Shown here: piece by piece, positions 9,172 to 18,336 of the stretch
Layout: each line of letters opens with the position of its first letter
How positions within the stretch are numbered: the stretch's first letter is position 1
Assembly: GCA_965213765.1 (NCBI GenBank)
Contig: OZ243926.1
Span: 434,001-498,000, forward strand
Direction: 5' to 3'
DNA: 64,000 nucleotides
Origin: JAJDXO01 sp965213765
Lineage (GTDB): Bacteria > Pseudomonadota > Alphaproteobacteria > Rhodospirillales > UBA2165
Translations under genes and position numbers: made by a program
Notes under the pieces: model-generated
Database searches by the model: none
Told to the model about the DNA's origin: nothing
What the model saw: the letters and a program-made list of their open reading frames with translations, nothing else

Positions 9172-9964
9172 GCTCGCGCTCTTTGGGCACCAGCACCGGG
9201 GTTTTGTCCTTTTCCCGGAGCACGTCCAGATCTTCATAGGTGGCGGCTGAAACCTGCGGCTTGAGCTTCACCGATTCGGGCCGTTGATCCGGGGGCGTGA
9301 CGATGCCGCCGGAAATCACCATTTTGATCGCGTCTTCGACCGCCATGTCCAAGTGCACCACGTCTTTCCTGGGGACAAAGAGCAGGAACCCGGAAGTCGG
9401 GTTCGGGGTGGTCGGCAGGAAGATGTTCACCGTCTCCTCCGCCGTCAGGTTCTGGACCTCTTCCTTGGTGGTCCCGGTGATAAAGCCGACCGCCCAGATA
9501 CCGCGGCGCGGATATTCGACAAGGACCGCTTCGCGGAACGCCTGTGACTGCTGCGCGAGCACGGTTTCGAAGACTTGCTTGGTCGCGTTGTAAACGCTCC
9601 GGATGACCGGCATCCGGTTGAGCAGCCCTTCGCCCGTCCGGACCAGGTAACGGCCCAACAAACCGGCCGTCAACGCACCGATCAAGGTCACGACAATCAG
9701 CAGGACCAGGAGGCCCAATCCGGGGATGGTAAACGGCAGGTAGGTCTCAGGATTGTACTGCGCCGGGATAAGGGGCGTAACGGTCTCATCGACGAGGTTG
9801 ATAAACGCCCAGGCCACCCAGCCGGTAATGGCGATCGGCGCCGTCACCAAGACGCCGGCCAGGAAGTATCCTCTAATCCGCGTACCAAATCCGGTGCGAA
9901 TCCGCCGTCGCGCGCGGGCTCGTATCAGCTTCCTTCTGGCCTTGTCGCGTGGCTGCTTCGCCAT
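9155..9964 (-). CDS. DUF502 integral membrane protein
   Basis: A 269-residue protein of the DUF502 family (PF04367). A basic N-terminus is followed by two transmembrane segments (about 25-50 and 75-100). The conserved soluble region contains RMPVIRSVYNATKQVFETV, EYPRRGIWAVGFITG and the FLPTTPNPTSGFLLFVP signature. The C-terminal tail is charged. The molecular role is not established; homologues are widespread in alphaproteobacteria, often beside recG as here. The ATG at 9964, preceded by GAGG at good spacing, is preferred over the GTG at 9979. Confidence 0.9.
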   Translation of the reverse strand: MAKQPRDKARRKLIRARARRRIRTGFGTRIRGYFLAGVLVTAPIAITGWVAWAFINLVDETVTPLIPAQYNPETYLPFTIPGLGLLVLLIVVTLIGALTAGLLGRYLVRTGEGLLNRMPVIRSVYNATKQVFETVLAQQSQAFREAVLVEYPRRGIWAVGFITGTTKEEVQNLTAEETVNIFLPTTPNPTSGFLLFVPRKDVVHLDMAVEDAIKMVISGGIVTPPDQRPESVKLKPQVSAATYEDLDVLREKDKTPVLVPKEREPSPSE

Positions 9965-10235
9965 TGGCTGCCTCACCAAGATGTGGTGTCTCTCTGGGGG
10001 CGAGCGGAAGTGTTATCTGTTATTTGTCCGGCGTAAAGCGGAATGCAATGGCCCGAAGCCGCCCGGCCACGAAATTTAGGGATCGGCGTTGGCCCGGCTC
10101 GACACGCGCCGGCAATCCGAGCAACAAATTTAACGCACGTTGGGATACGCGATTCTGCTACAAGCATACCCGAAATTCAGGCAATTCAGCGGCACGGGAA
10201 AACCGAAACCTCCGGTTTGATTGGAGTATCCGAAT

Positions 10236-10688
10236 ATGAACGAAGCCACGACCGCCGACCGTCACTACCCGGAAAAGCCGTTTGTCGGTGTTGGTGTCGT
10301 TGTCTGGCACGGCGGCCGTTTTCTGCTGATCAAGCGGGGAAAACCGCCACGCCAGGGACAATGGAGTATCCCGGGCGGCGGCCAGGAACTTGGCGAATCA
10401 CTGGAAGAAGCCGCAATTCGCGAAGTTCGGGAAGAAACCGGTTTACGGGCTAAAATTGTCGGTCTCGTCGATGCCGTCGATTCCATCGGCCGCGACCCCG
10501 ATGGCCGGGTGAATTTCCACATGACTTTGATCGACTACTGTGCGGTCGCGGAGACGGACGCCGCGATTGCCGGATCGGATGTTGCCGATGTCGGCTGGTT
10601 CGGGCTGGAGGATCTGGCAAGTCTGGCCCTGTGGTCCGAGACCGAGCGAATCATCAGGGAATCACGTTCCCTCCTCGACGGGGGGTAG
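10236..10688 (+). CDS. NUDIX hydrolase
   Basis: A 150-residue single-domain NUDIX protein. The complete Nudix box lies at residues 48-70 (GGQELGES through REVREETGL) and fits GX5EX7REUXEEXGU. The N-terminal KPFVGVGVVVWHGGRFLLIKRG and following QWSIPGGG resemble ADP-ribose and other nucleoside-diphosphate hydrolases, but the substrate cannot be read from the sequence. The ATG at 10236 is chosen because GGAG sits 9 bp upstream; the frame also has a TTG at 10221. The 270 bp upstream, shared with the divergent DUF502 gene, holds no other gene. Confidence 0.9.
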   Translation: MNEATTADRHYPEKPFVGVGVVVWHGGRFLLIKRGKPPRQGQWSIPGGGQELGESLEEAAIREVREETGLRAKIVGLVDAVDSIGRDPDGRVNFHMTLIDYCAVAETDAAIAGSDVADVGWFGLEDLASLALWSETERIIRESRSLLDGG

Positions 10689-10789
10689 TTCGCGTCCCAT
10701 CCCCCCTGGCGCTCCGGGCACCCGGTTTGACAGCAGGCGTATATCCGCTACACGTGTCGGCGAGGCAAACATTGAACGGGGGCGCGCCT

Positions 10790-11320
10790 GTGAGCCATAA
10801 CGTCTTGGTTTCCATATTTTGTCCCGACCGGATCGGCCTTATCGCCGATCTGACCGGAGCACTGTTCGATCTTGGCGCCAATCTCGGTGACACCAATTTC
10901 GCCGTGTTGGGCGGCGGCGCCGAATTCACCACGGTTTGCGAAATTCCGGATGCGCTCACCGGGGACGACCTCGCGGCCGCCCTCGAACGGGTGCCCGATG
11001 TAGCGAACGGGAAGCTGAGCATTACGCCCTTCACCCTCGAGCCGCTCCATGGTGAAACCGGCCGGATTACCCACCGCGTGACCGTTCGCGGCGGTGATCG
11101 GCCCGGGCTGATCGCCCGGCTCTCGGAAGCGTTCGTGGAATTCGATGCAAACGTCGTTCGGCTGTCCTCGGAAAAGACGCCGGACGGCAATTACAATGTC
11201 CGCTTTTCAGTCTGGATTCCGCGCACCCGTGCGGCGGCCTGCCTGGCAACCATCGCCAATACGGCCGAGAACATGCAGCTTTCGTGTCATGTCGAGGGAA
11301 TGCTGAACCAGCCGGCCTGA
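10790..11320 (+). CDS. Tandem ACT-domain protein, GcvR-like
   Basis: About 176 residues with two ACT domains. The first begins NVLVSIFCPDRIGLIADLTG and contains LGANLGDTNFAVLGGGAEF. The second begins RVTVRGGDRPGLIARLSEAF and contains FDANVVRLSS. This two-ACT layout matches GcvR and related amino-acid-sensing regulators, which bind small ligands at ACT interfaces. A glycine-cleavage role is only inferred, since no gcv genes are in view. The GTG at 10790 with an upstream GGGGG is preferred, because codons before it match no ACT protein. Confidence 0.8.
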   Translation: MSHNVLVSIFCPDRIGLIADLTGALFDLGANLGDTNFAVLGGGAEFTTVCEIPDALTGDDLAAALERVPDVANGKLSITPFTLEPLHGETGRITHRVTVRGGDRPGLIARLSEAFVEFDANVVRLSSEKTPDGNYNVRFSVWIPRTRAAACLATIANTAENMQLSCHVEGMLNQPA

Positions 11321-11430
11321 TCCGAACTCGGAGCCGAAATTTCGTTCCCTGAGCACCCGGCGCCAGGACGCCCGCCAGCGGACGGCGAACCACGGACTCG
11401 GCCCAATTCGGGCGGTCCTCGCGAATCGCT

Positions 11431-12399
11431 CTAGCGAACCACCATCACCGACTTATTGGCGTATTCCAGGACCTTGAAGGCCACACTCCCCATAAAGAAC
11501 CGCTTGAGGCCCGTCCTGCCCGACTCGCCCACCAAAATAAGAGAGTAGTCCTCGCCGGCCTCGATGATCTGTTCGACGGGATTACCGACACGCACGAATG
11601 CGTTGCGGACCTCAAGGTCCGCTTCCTCGATGACCGCCACCGCTTCATCGACATACCGTTGCGCCTCGGGCCGGCTGTCGTCATCGAGGGCCACCGACAT
11701 GACGGAAATATTCTTGTATTCCGTCCGGTGAACCATCCGGGCCGATTTTCGCGCCATCTCCAGGGCCTGCTCGGAGCCGTCGGTGCATACGAGGTGGCCG
11801 TGACCGCGGCGCAGATCCCGGGCAACAAGCACCGAGCAAGGTGCGTGCATGGCGACCTTCTCGGCAATTGCCGGATCCCACAAGGCTTTGGCGATCCCGC
11901 CCGATTTGCCGGAGGCGCCGATGATTATCAGGTTGTAGGGACCGAGCTCATATTGGTCCAATATCCCGGCGGCAATTGACGGCGCTACTTTCAGTTTGAG
12001 CACGATGGATTTGCCGGTCTCGCTGCGATACTCGATCTTGTTGTCGCCGAGCGGATCGCCGTCAACATCCGTATGGGTATATCTTTCTCCCCAGGTGGGC
12101 GCCATTTCACCCAGTTCAATGAGTTGGTCCCGCCCCTTCTTCAGATACTGAAGGCCCGGCAGTTCCAAACCCCAGTTGAGCATGTTCTCGCGGGCCACTC
12201 TGACTTGAAGGCCGCCTGTCCGCATGCCCTGATCGACGGGGCGCACGTAAAGCAGAATGACATCGGCATCCTCGGCGTGGCCGACAGCCGCGGCATAACG
12301 CAGACCGCGGTAGCTCTCGTCCGAGCCATCCACGCACGCAAGAACCCGGAACCGGCGCTTGCGCTCCTCGAGAATTTGCTCAGGAGTAAGTTCTTCCAT
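11431..12399 (-). CDS. Tandem universal stress protein
   Basis: A 322-residue protein with two UspA domains. The first begins RVLACVDGSDESYRGLRYAA and ends in IIGASGKSGGIAKALWDPAI, with the APCSVLVARD strand after it. The second begins HLVCTDGSEQALEMARKSA and ends VGESGRTGLKRFFMGSVAFK followed by NKSVMVVR. GxxGxxG-type nucleotide loops are visible in both, so ATP or adenylate binding is possible. The start at 12399 (MEELTPEQ) lies 22 bp after the SLC13 permease stop, which suggests cotranscription. The 110 bp downstream, to the ACT gene, shows nothing notable. Confidence 0.88.
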   Translation of the reverse strand: MEELTPEQILEERKRRFRVLACVDGSDESYRGLRYAAAVGHAEDADVILLYVRPVDQGMRTGGLQVRVARENMLNWGLELPGLQYLKKGRDQLIELGEMAPTWGERYTHTDVDGDPLGDNKIEYRSETGKSIVLKLKVAPSIAAGILDQYELGPYNLIIIGASGKSGGIAKALWDPAIAEKVAMHAPCSVLVARDLRRGHGHLVCTDGSEQALEMARKSARMVHRTEYKNISVMSVALDDDSRPEAQRYVDEAVAVIEEADLEVRNAFVRVGNPVEQIIEAGEDYSLILVGESGRTGLKRFFMGSVAFKVLEYANKSVMVVR

Positions 12400-12421
12400 G
12401 ACGCCGACCCTGCCGACCCCC

Positions 12422-13939
12422 CTATACGCCCAACAGCGGCCAGTAAATCGCCGCCGCAATCAACATTATTATGATGGAGGTTATCGCCATCTTTGATCCT
12501 ACCGCAAGAAAATCGGTGGTCTTCAAATAGCCGGAGGCGTAGACGATCGTGCAGGCCGGCGTGCCAACGACGGTCAGATAGGCAAAGGCGGACGACACTG
12601 CCGTGATAAAGCCGATGATGATCGGGCTCTCGCCCGCGACATCCGCGAGGTTGAGGACGATGGGGCCGAGGACCGCGACCGCGGCGCCATTGGACATGGT
12701 GTTGGTCACGAACGTCGTCAGCACGGATACCGCCGCCCAAAGCCCAAGCCCCTGATCCGCGCCCAACGGCGCCAGGAAACCGAGGAACGATTCGGCGACC
12801 CATTTCGCCGCGCCGGTATCCTTCATCTCGATCCCGAGGGAGATCGCCGCACCGTAAAGCAGCACCACCCCCCAGTTGACGCCCGAATTGATGTCTTCCC
12901 ATCTGACCAGACCGGCAACCAGGAACAGCGTCGCGCCAACGATGGCGACCGTCCCCATGCCCACCTTGTCGGAGACAAAAATCCAACCCAACAAGACCAG
13001 GAAAAACAGAAAGATCGAGATCCAATCCGCCGATTTCATCGGCCCCTCAGCCTCGACCAAGCTCCGCAGCCGCACCACCGCGCGGGACAGATCCCGATAT
13101 TCGGGCTTGAAGGTCATGAACAAAATCAGCGTCACAAAGGGAAGCTGAATGAGGAACATCGGGTACGCGAATGTCATCCAGCGCAGATAGTCAATCAGAT
13201 AGCGTTGGGTTTCGGGGTTGGCCGGGTCGTAAAAGAATTCCCGCCAATAGCCGATCATAATGGCGTTCCGGGCGCCGCCCGACGGCGTCCCGATGCCGGC
13301 CACCGATGCGCCGTAAGCGATCGAAAACAAGAGCACCGCGGCCAGATTCCGAACTTTCTTGGGATCATCGGAGGTCAGCGTGACCAGCGTGATCCCCACG
13401 GGCAGCATCATTGCCGCCACCGTGTGCTCACCGATAAACGACGCCAATACGCCGGATACGGCGGAAATGCCAAAACACACCCTGGTGGTCTTGGTGCCGG
13501 TCATCCGGACAATCAGCCAGGCGATTCGTTTGTCGAGCTTCTGCTTCACCACCGCTACGGCCAGCATGAGCGAACCGAGAATGAACAGTACGGAGTCGTT
13601 CCAAAGAGACCGCGCAACGGTGGCCGAGTCCTCGCCCAGCAGAAACACTTGGCCGAGGATGATCAGCAGCGCCACCGACGGCAACGGAATTGGTTCCGTT
13701 ATAAACAGAATGATCGCGACCACCGACATGGCTAGGACGATCAGCCCCTTGTGGCTGAGCCCTTCCGGTTCCGGCACGAACAGAATAATCGCGGCGCCGA
13801 CCAGCATCGCGATGAAGAACCAGCGCTTCTCCCAGACGAAATGGACAAAGAATTCGTAGAGCAGGTGTCCGACCTTGTTCGCGAGCGTCGGTGATTTCCC
13901 GGCCTCATCGGCTGTCTGTCCCGCACCCGCGTCAGTCAT
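12422..13939 (-). CDS. SLC13/DASS-family anion permease
   Basis: A 505-residue inner-membrane transporter of the divalent anion:Na+ symporter family, with about 11-12 hydrophobic segments. Typical motifs include FIGEHTVAAMMLPVGITL in the first half and NTMSNGAAVAVLGPI in the second, which correspond to the paired SNT-type substrate and sodium sites. Family members carry dicarboxylates, citrate or sulfate; which applies here is not visible. The start at 13939 has GGGGAG upstream and overlaps the rpe end by 8 bp. The downstream usp suggests coregulation with metabolic state. Confidence 0.88.
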   Translation of the reverse strand: MTDAGAGQTADEAGKSPTLANKVGHLLYEFFVHFVWEKRWFFIAMLVGAAIILFVPEPEGLSHKGLIVLAMSVVAIILFITEPIPLPSVALLIILGQVFLLGEDSATVARSLWNDSVLFILGSLMLAVAVVKQKLDKRIAWLIVRMTGTKTTRVCFGISAVSGVLASFIGEHTVAAMMLPVGITLVTLTSDDPKKVRNLAAVLLFSIAYGASVAGIGTPSGGARNAIMIGYWREFFYDPANPETQRYLIDYLRWMTFAYPMFLIQLPFVTLILFMTFKPEYRDLSRAVVRLRSLVEAEGPMKSADWISIFLFFLVLLGWIFVSDKVGMGTVAIVGATLFLVAGLVRWEDINSGVNWGVVLLYGAAISLGIEMKDTGAAKWVAESFLGFLAPLGADQGLGLWAAVSVLTTFVTNTMSNGAAVAVLGPIVLNLADVAGESPIIIGFITAVSSAFAYLTVVGTPACTIVYASGYLKTTDFLAVGSKMAITSIIIMLIAAAIYWPLLGV

Positions 13940-14609
13940 GCCGGTCTCCCCCTCGGCTTCCGGCGGCATCCCGCAGCGCCCCGATCGTCGCCGCGTAGTC
14001 ACTGCCTTGAAACACCGCGCTGCCCGCCACCACGACGTTCGCGCCCGCCGCCGTCACTTCGGCGACATTGTCCGGTTTGACACCTCCATCGACCTCGAGC
14101 TCGATCGGACGGTCCCCGATCATCGCTTTTATTTCGGCGATCTTCGGCGTCACCGAGGAAATATAGGACTGACCGCCGAACCCCGGATTGACCGACATCA
14201 CCAAAATCAGATCGACATCGTCCAGAACAGGCGCGACCGCGGCTGCGGGCGTCGACGGATTGATCGACACGCCTGCCTTCTTTCCCAATCCGCGGATCAC
14301 TTGAAGATTGCGGTGCAGGTGGATGTCGGCCTCGGCGTGCACCGTGATGATGTCGGCGCCGGCGTCGGCGTAATCGGCGAGATACGGCGCCGCCGGCTCG
14401 ATCATCAAATGGACGTCGAACGGTTTATCGGAACAGCCGCGAAGCGCCTTGATGACCGGCGGTCCCATGGTCAGGTTGGGAACGAAATGCCCGTCCATCA
14501 CGTCGATATGAATGTAGTCGCACCCCGCTTTGTCAATGGCCGCAACCTCCTCGCCCAGCCGCGCGAAATCCGCGGAAAGGATTGAAGGAGCTATCTTCAG
14601 GTCTGCCAT
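13932..14609 (-). CDS. rpe: Ribulose-phosphate 3-epimerase
   Basis: A 225-residue TIM-barrel enzyme interconverting D-ribulose 5-phosphate and D-xylulose 5-phosphate. Characteristic motifs are IAPSILSADF at the N-terminus, HIDVMDGHFVPN with metal-binding His and Asp, HLMIEP, MSVNPGFGGQ and EVDGGV. The length is usual. It is followed by the overlapping permease gene and preceded by class I fba, so the block supplies the non-oxidative pentose phosphate steps together with transketolase. Confidence 0.96.
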   Translation of the reverse strand: MADLKIAPSILSADFARLGEEVAAIDKAGCDYIHIDVMDGHFVPNLTMGPPVIKALRGCSDKPFDVHLMIEPAAPYLADYADAGADIITVHAEADIHLHRNLQVIRGLGKKAGVSINPSTPAAAVAPVLDDVDLILVMSVNPGFGGQSYISSVTPKIAEIKAMIGDRPIELEVDGGVKPDNVAEVTAAGANVVVAGSAVFQGSDYAATIGALRDAAGSRGGDRHD

Positions 14610-14639
14610 TCTGGTCCCCGGGGCTGCAAATCGCTTCGC

Positions 14640-15653
14640 TTAAGCGGCCTCTCCCATATATGACGCCGAACAGGCCGCGCTGTTGAGGCGGGCGCGATCC
14701 AACAATCGGGCCTGAGCCGCCTCATTGTTCGCCGTATCACCGCCCCAAGCCTCAAGGGCGCCTTCCTGCAACGCCCGGCCATAGGAGTAGCTGAGCCTCC
14801 ATGGCAATGGCGAATGGTTGGCATTCATGGCGTTGAGGTGTTCGGTCGCCTGAATTTCGCTTTGCCCGCCCGAAAGGAACATTATGCCGGGCACCGCCGA
14901 CGGCACGGTGCGCTTCAGCACCGCTACGGTCAATGAGGCGACATCGTCGGCCCCGGCCTGCTCCGGACAATCCTTACCCGAAATCACCATGTTGGGCTTG
15001 AGAATGGTGCCTTCGAGCATGACGCCTTGCGCGAAGAGCTCGGAATAGACCGCGGTCAACGTTTCCTCGGTCACCTCGGCGCAGTCTTCGATGGTGTGGT
15101 CCCCATCCATCAAGACTTCGGGCTCGACGACCGGCACCAGGCCGCCTTCCTGGCAGATTCTGGCATAGCGGGCCAGCGCGTGCGCATTGACGTGAATGGC
15201 GGCTGCGCTTGGGATGCCATCACCGATCGCGATCACCGCCCGCCACTTCGCGAACTTGGCGCCGAGTTCCACGTATTCGGCGACGCGGTCCGCAAGTCCG
15301 TCCAGGCCCTCGGTGACCGTCTCGCCGTCCGACCCGGCGAGCGGCTTGGCGCCGGCATCAACCTTGATGCCGGGCAGAATATTCTGGCTCTCCAGAAGCC
15401 TGACCAGCGGCGTGCCGTCGGCCGCCGACTGACGGATCGTCTCATCATACAGGATGGCGCCGCTGATATACTCGCCCAGCCCGGCCGCGCGGAACAGCAT
15501 CTCCCGGTAATCGCGGCGGGTGTCTTCGGTCGACTCCACATTTATACCGTCGAACCGCTTTGTGATGGTTCGGGTGCTTTCGTCCGCCGCCAGCAGGCCC
15601 CGGCTGTCCGTAACCATGGCTTCCGCGATTGAAGAAAGTTGACCTAGATCCAT
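14640..15653 (-). CDS. Class I fructose-bisphosphate aldolase
   Basis: A 337-residue class I (Schiff-base) aldolase cleaving fructose 1,6-bisphosphate to DHAP and glyceraldehyde 3-phosphate. It carries GLLAADESTRTITKRF near the N-terminus, VPVVEPEVLMDG, the lysine region GTILKPNMVISG, and FLSGGQSE. The start at 15653 has a strong GGAGG. Bacterial class I aldolases of this eukaryote-like type occur sporadically beside class II enzymes. It sits 42 bp after tkt and 30 bp before rpe in one apparent operon. Confidence 0.95.
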   Translation of the reverse strand: MDLGQLSSIAEAMVTDSRGLLAADESTRTITKRFDGINVESTEDTRRDYREMLFRAAGLGEYISGAILYDETIRQSAADGTPLVRLLESQNILPGIKVDAGAKPLAGSDGETVTEGLDGLADRVAEYVELGAKFAKWRAVIAIGDGIPSAAAIHVNAHALARYARICQEGGLVPVVEPEVLMDGDHTIEDCAEVTEETLTAVYSELFAQGVMLEGTILKPNMVISGKDCPEQAGADDVASLTVAVLKRTVPSAVPGIMFLSGGQSEIQATEHLNAMNANHSPLPWRLSYSYGRALQEGALEAWGGDTANNEAAQARLLDRARLNSAACSASYMGEAA

Positions 15654-15695
15654 GAGTTCCTCCGTTTCCTGATCCCCGACCGCCAGAGGCAATGC

Positions 15696-17717
15696 CTATA
15701 GCTGCTCCTTGGCCGCCGCCGCCACGGCCTCGGCCGTTATGCCGAAGTGATTGTACAAATCCGCTGCCGGCGCCGAGGCGCCAAAGCTGGACATGCCGAC
15801 GAACCTTCCAGCCGGCCCAAGGTACTTTTCCCAGCCGAGGGACACCGCCGCCTCCACCGCTACCCGCGCACCGTCTCCCAGCACTTCGGCCTGATAGCCG
15901 GCGTCCTGCCGATCGAACAAGCCTGCACACGGCATGGACACCACCGCCGTCGGATGGCCGTCCGCCTGCAACGTCTCGCGGGCGGCCAGCGCAAGGCTAA
16001 CCTCGGATCCGGTGGCAAGGATTGTCACCGCGCGCTCTCCATCCGCCTCCAACAGCACATAACCGCCGCGGGCCGACAGGTTCTCGTCCGTATGCCCGGT
16101 GCGGACCGTCGGCACCCCCTGCCGGGTCAGCGAGAGGACCGAGGGGCTCGAAGTCGCCTGCAGCGCCAGGGCCCAGCATTCGGCGGTTTCCACCCCATCC
16201 GCCGGCCGGAATACATTGAGATTTGGGATGGCCCGGAGCGAGGCCAGTGTCTCGACCGGCTGATGGGTCGGTCCATCTTCGCCAAGGCCAATGGAATCGT
16301 GTGTCAGAACGTAGATGACCCGCTGCTCCATAAGGGCTGAAAGCCGGAGTGCCGGCCGCAAATAATCGGCGAACACCAGAAATGTCCCGCCATAGGGCAC
16401 GACCCCGCCATGCAGTGCGAGCCCGTTCATAATTGAGGCCATGCCGAATTCCCGCACGCCGTAGTGAATGTAGTTGCCGGAAAAGTCGTCCGCCGAGATC
16501 ACCGTGGACGACCCGGTCTTGGTGTTCACCGAGCCGGTGAGGTCCGCCGATCCGCCGATCAACAGCGGAATCCTGTCGAGGAGAACGCCGAGCGCTTCGC
16601 CGGAGGCCTTGCGGGTCGCCCATCCCGGCGCATCCTCGCTGACCGCCTTCTTATGGGCGTTGAGCGCTTCTTCCCAGCCCGCCGGCAGATCGCCGAGTGA
16701 TCGCCGCTCGAAGTTTGCCCTGGTTTCCGCATCCGCGGCGGCCAACCGGCCGGCCCAGGCGTTATGGTCGGCAGTTCCCCGCGAGCCGAACTCGCGCCAT
16801 GCGGCAAGGATGTCTTCAGGCACCTCAAACGGCTCGGCGCTCCAGCCAAGCGCCTCGCGGGTGCCGGCAATTTCATCGTCGCCCAGAGGCGCGCCGTGGG
16901 TGGAGGCGGTCCCCGCCTTGGTCGGCGCACCGAAGCCGATGGTGGTCTTGCAGGCGATCATGGACGGCGTATCGGTCTTCTTCGCCGCCTCGAAGGCCGC
17001 CGCGACCGCCCCATGATCATGGCCGTCGATGGTCTGCACGTCCCAACCGCTGGACGCGAACCGGGCAGCCTGATCGTCGGAAACCGCGAGGTCGGTCCCG
17101 CCATCGATGGAGACCGCATTGTCGTCGAACAGAACGATGAGCTTGCCGAGGCCCAGATGGCTGGCGAAGGAAATCGCCTCGTGGCTGATCCCTTCCATCA
17201 GGCAGCCGTCGCCGGCAATCACATATGTGTAGTGATCGACCAGTCCATCCCCGTAGCGGCTGTTGCGCAGGCGTTCGGCGAGGGCCATTCCCACAGCCAT
17301 GGCCAGCCCCTGCCCCAAGGGACCGGTGGTCACCTCGATCCCGGCGGCGTGGCCGTATTCCGGATGACCAGCGGTCTTCGATCCGAGCTGGCGAAAGTTC
17401 CTGATCTCGTCGATGGTCATGTCCTCGTACCCGGTCAGGTAGAGGAGCGAATAGAGCAGCATCGAGCCGTGCCCCGCCGACAACACGAAGCGGTCCCGGT
17501 CGGCCCAGTTCGGCGCCGAGGGATCAAACTTCAGGAACCGGGTAAACAGCACCGTCGCCGCGTCCGCCATGCCCATGGGCATCCCCGGATGCCCGGAATT
17601 GGCTCTCTGCACGGCGTCCGCCGAGAGAAAGCGAATGGCATTGGCCATCTGGAACGGGTCGGGCGCGGGAGCGGATTGAGAATCTTGCAGGGCGGTGACC
17701 GTTTGGTCAGGGGACAT
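15696..17717 (-). CDS. tkt: Transketolase
   Basis: A 673-residue thiamine-diphosphate enzyme transferring two-carbon units between sugar phosphates. The N-terminal ThDP domain contains RANSGHPGMPMGMADAA, GPLGQG and the metal/ThDP motif GDGCLMEGISHEA. The pyrimidine domain contains FGVREFGMASIMNGLALHG-like sequence (YGVREFGMASIMNGLALHG) and SIGLGEDGPTHQPVE. The C-terminal domain ends in a normal transketolase tail. The ATG at 17717 (MSPDQT) is chosen over the in-frame upstream start at 17771. It is first in the tkt-fba-rpe-permease-usp operon on the minus strand. Confidence 0.96.
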   Translation of the reverse strand: MSPDQTVTALQDSQSAPAPDPFQMANAIRFLSADAVQRANSGHPGMPMGMADAATVLFTRFLKFDPSAPNWADRDRFVLSAGHGSMLLYSLLYLTGYEDMTIDEIRNFRQLGSKTAGHPEYGHAAGIEVTTGPLGQGLAMAVGMALAERLRNSRYGDGLVDHYTYVIAGDGCLMEGISHEAISFASHLGLGKLIVLFDDNAVSIDGGTDLAVSDDQAARFASSGWDVQTIDGHDHGAVAAAFEAAKKTDTPSMIACKTTIGFGAPTKAGTASTHGAPLGDDEIAGTREALGWSAEPFEVPEDILAAWREFGSRGTADHNAWAGRLAAADAETRANFERRSLGDLPAGWEEALNAHKKAVSEDAPGWATRKASGEALGVLLDRIPLLIGGSADLTGSVNTKTGSSTVISADDFSGNYIHYGVREFGMASIMNGLALHGGVVPYGGTFLVFADYLRPALRLSALMEQRVIYVLTHDSIGLGEDGPTHQPVETLASLRAIPNLNVFRPADGVETAECWALALQATSSPSVLSLTRQGVPTVRTGHTDENLSARGGYVLLEADGERAVTILATGSEVSLALAARETLQADGHPTAVVSMPCAGLFDRQDAGYQAEVLGDGARVAVEAAVSLGWEKYLGPAGRFVGMSSFGASAPAADLYNHFGITAEAVAAAAKEQL

Positions 17718-17871
17718 TAGACGCGCACTCCGGCGTTTGAGGCGGCCCCAGGCATCACCGCCGATGTCCAAGAATTAAACGAGTCGCGGTCCGATCCATA
17801 GGAAAAAACCGGATGAAGCATATTGGCTTGGTTTCCTTGGCCGTATGGCGGACGGCGCCGTGGTAAGCGAA

Positions 17872-17949
17872 TGGGGCGAATGATGGGACTCGAACCCACA
17901 ACCCCCGGCACCACAAGCCGGTGCTCTAACCAGTTGAGCTACATTCGCC
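17872..17949 (-). tRNA. tRNA-His (GTG)
   Basis: Read on the minus strand, the sequence folds as a complete cloverleaf. The acceptor pair GCGAATG/CATTCGC carries the extra 5' G opposite C73, a histidine identity feature. The anticodon stem CCGGC/GCCGG encloses TTGTGGT, giving anticodon GTG. The T-arm GGTTCGAGTCC and an encoded 3' CCA are present. It lies upstream of tkt but is a separate unit. Confidence 0.97.
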
Positions 17950-17960
17950 GTGGTGGCGAC

Positions 17961-17989
17961 TGTGTAGACCTCTGGTGTTGACCCGTCAA
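17961..17989 (-). promoter_or_regulatory. Likely sigma-70 promoter of tRNA-His
   Basis: On the minus strand, TTGACG (17984-17989) and TACACA (17961-17966) are separated by exactly 17 bp. The -10 box ends 11 bp before the first tRNA base, a good distance for a stable-RNA promoter. Confidence 0.6.
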
Positions 17990-18336
17990 GCGCACTTCAG
18001 GGCCCCCGGAGGGCGTGCGCGAGCACCCGGCTTTACCCTTTCCCGAGGCCACCGCCGGAGACCGAATGAACGGTCCCAACCGAAGCCGAATCACAGGCTG
18101 AAATCGCCTTCGACGGATTCGTTTTTCCGATCGGACGCCGGAGTTGAGCGACGCTGACATTCGGGCCGGCCTCGACGCGGCCACATCATGAGTATTCTAC
18201 TAGTAGATTTTGCCGTCGATCGATGTGCACCGATTGTTCGCGCACGCCGGATCGTGCGTTTGGTAAAGTAAATTCTTCATATTTTGTTATTTATCAGATA
18301 GATATATTGCTTTTCTCAATCAAATTTCGAGTAAAC
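17990..18336. other. Intergenic region with no recognised gene
   Basis: About 350 bp between the tRNA-His promoter and the end of the aminotransferase gene. The left half is GC-rich with no protein match that I recognise. The right part (about 18260-18330) is AT-rich. There is no obvious hairpin with a U-tract, so it may simply contain the 3' untranslated end of the aminotransferase transcript. Confidence 0.5.
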
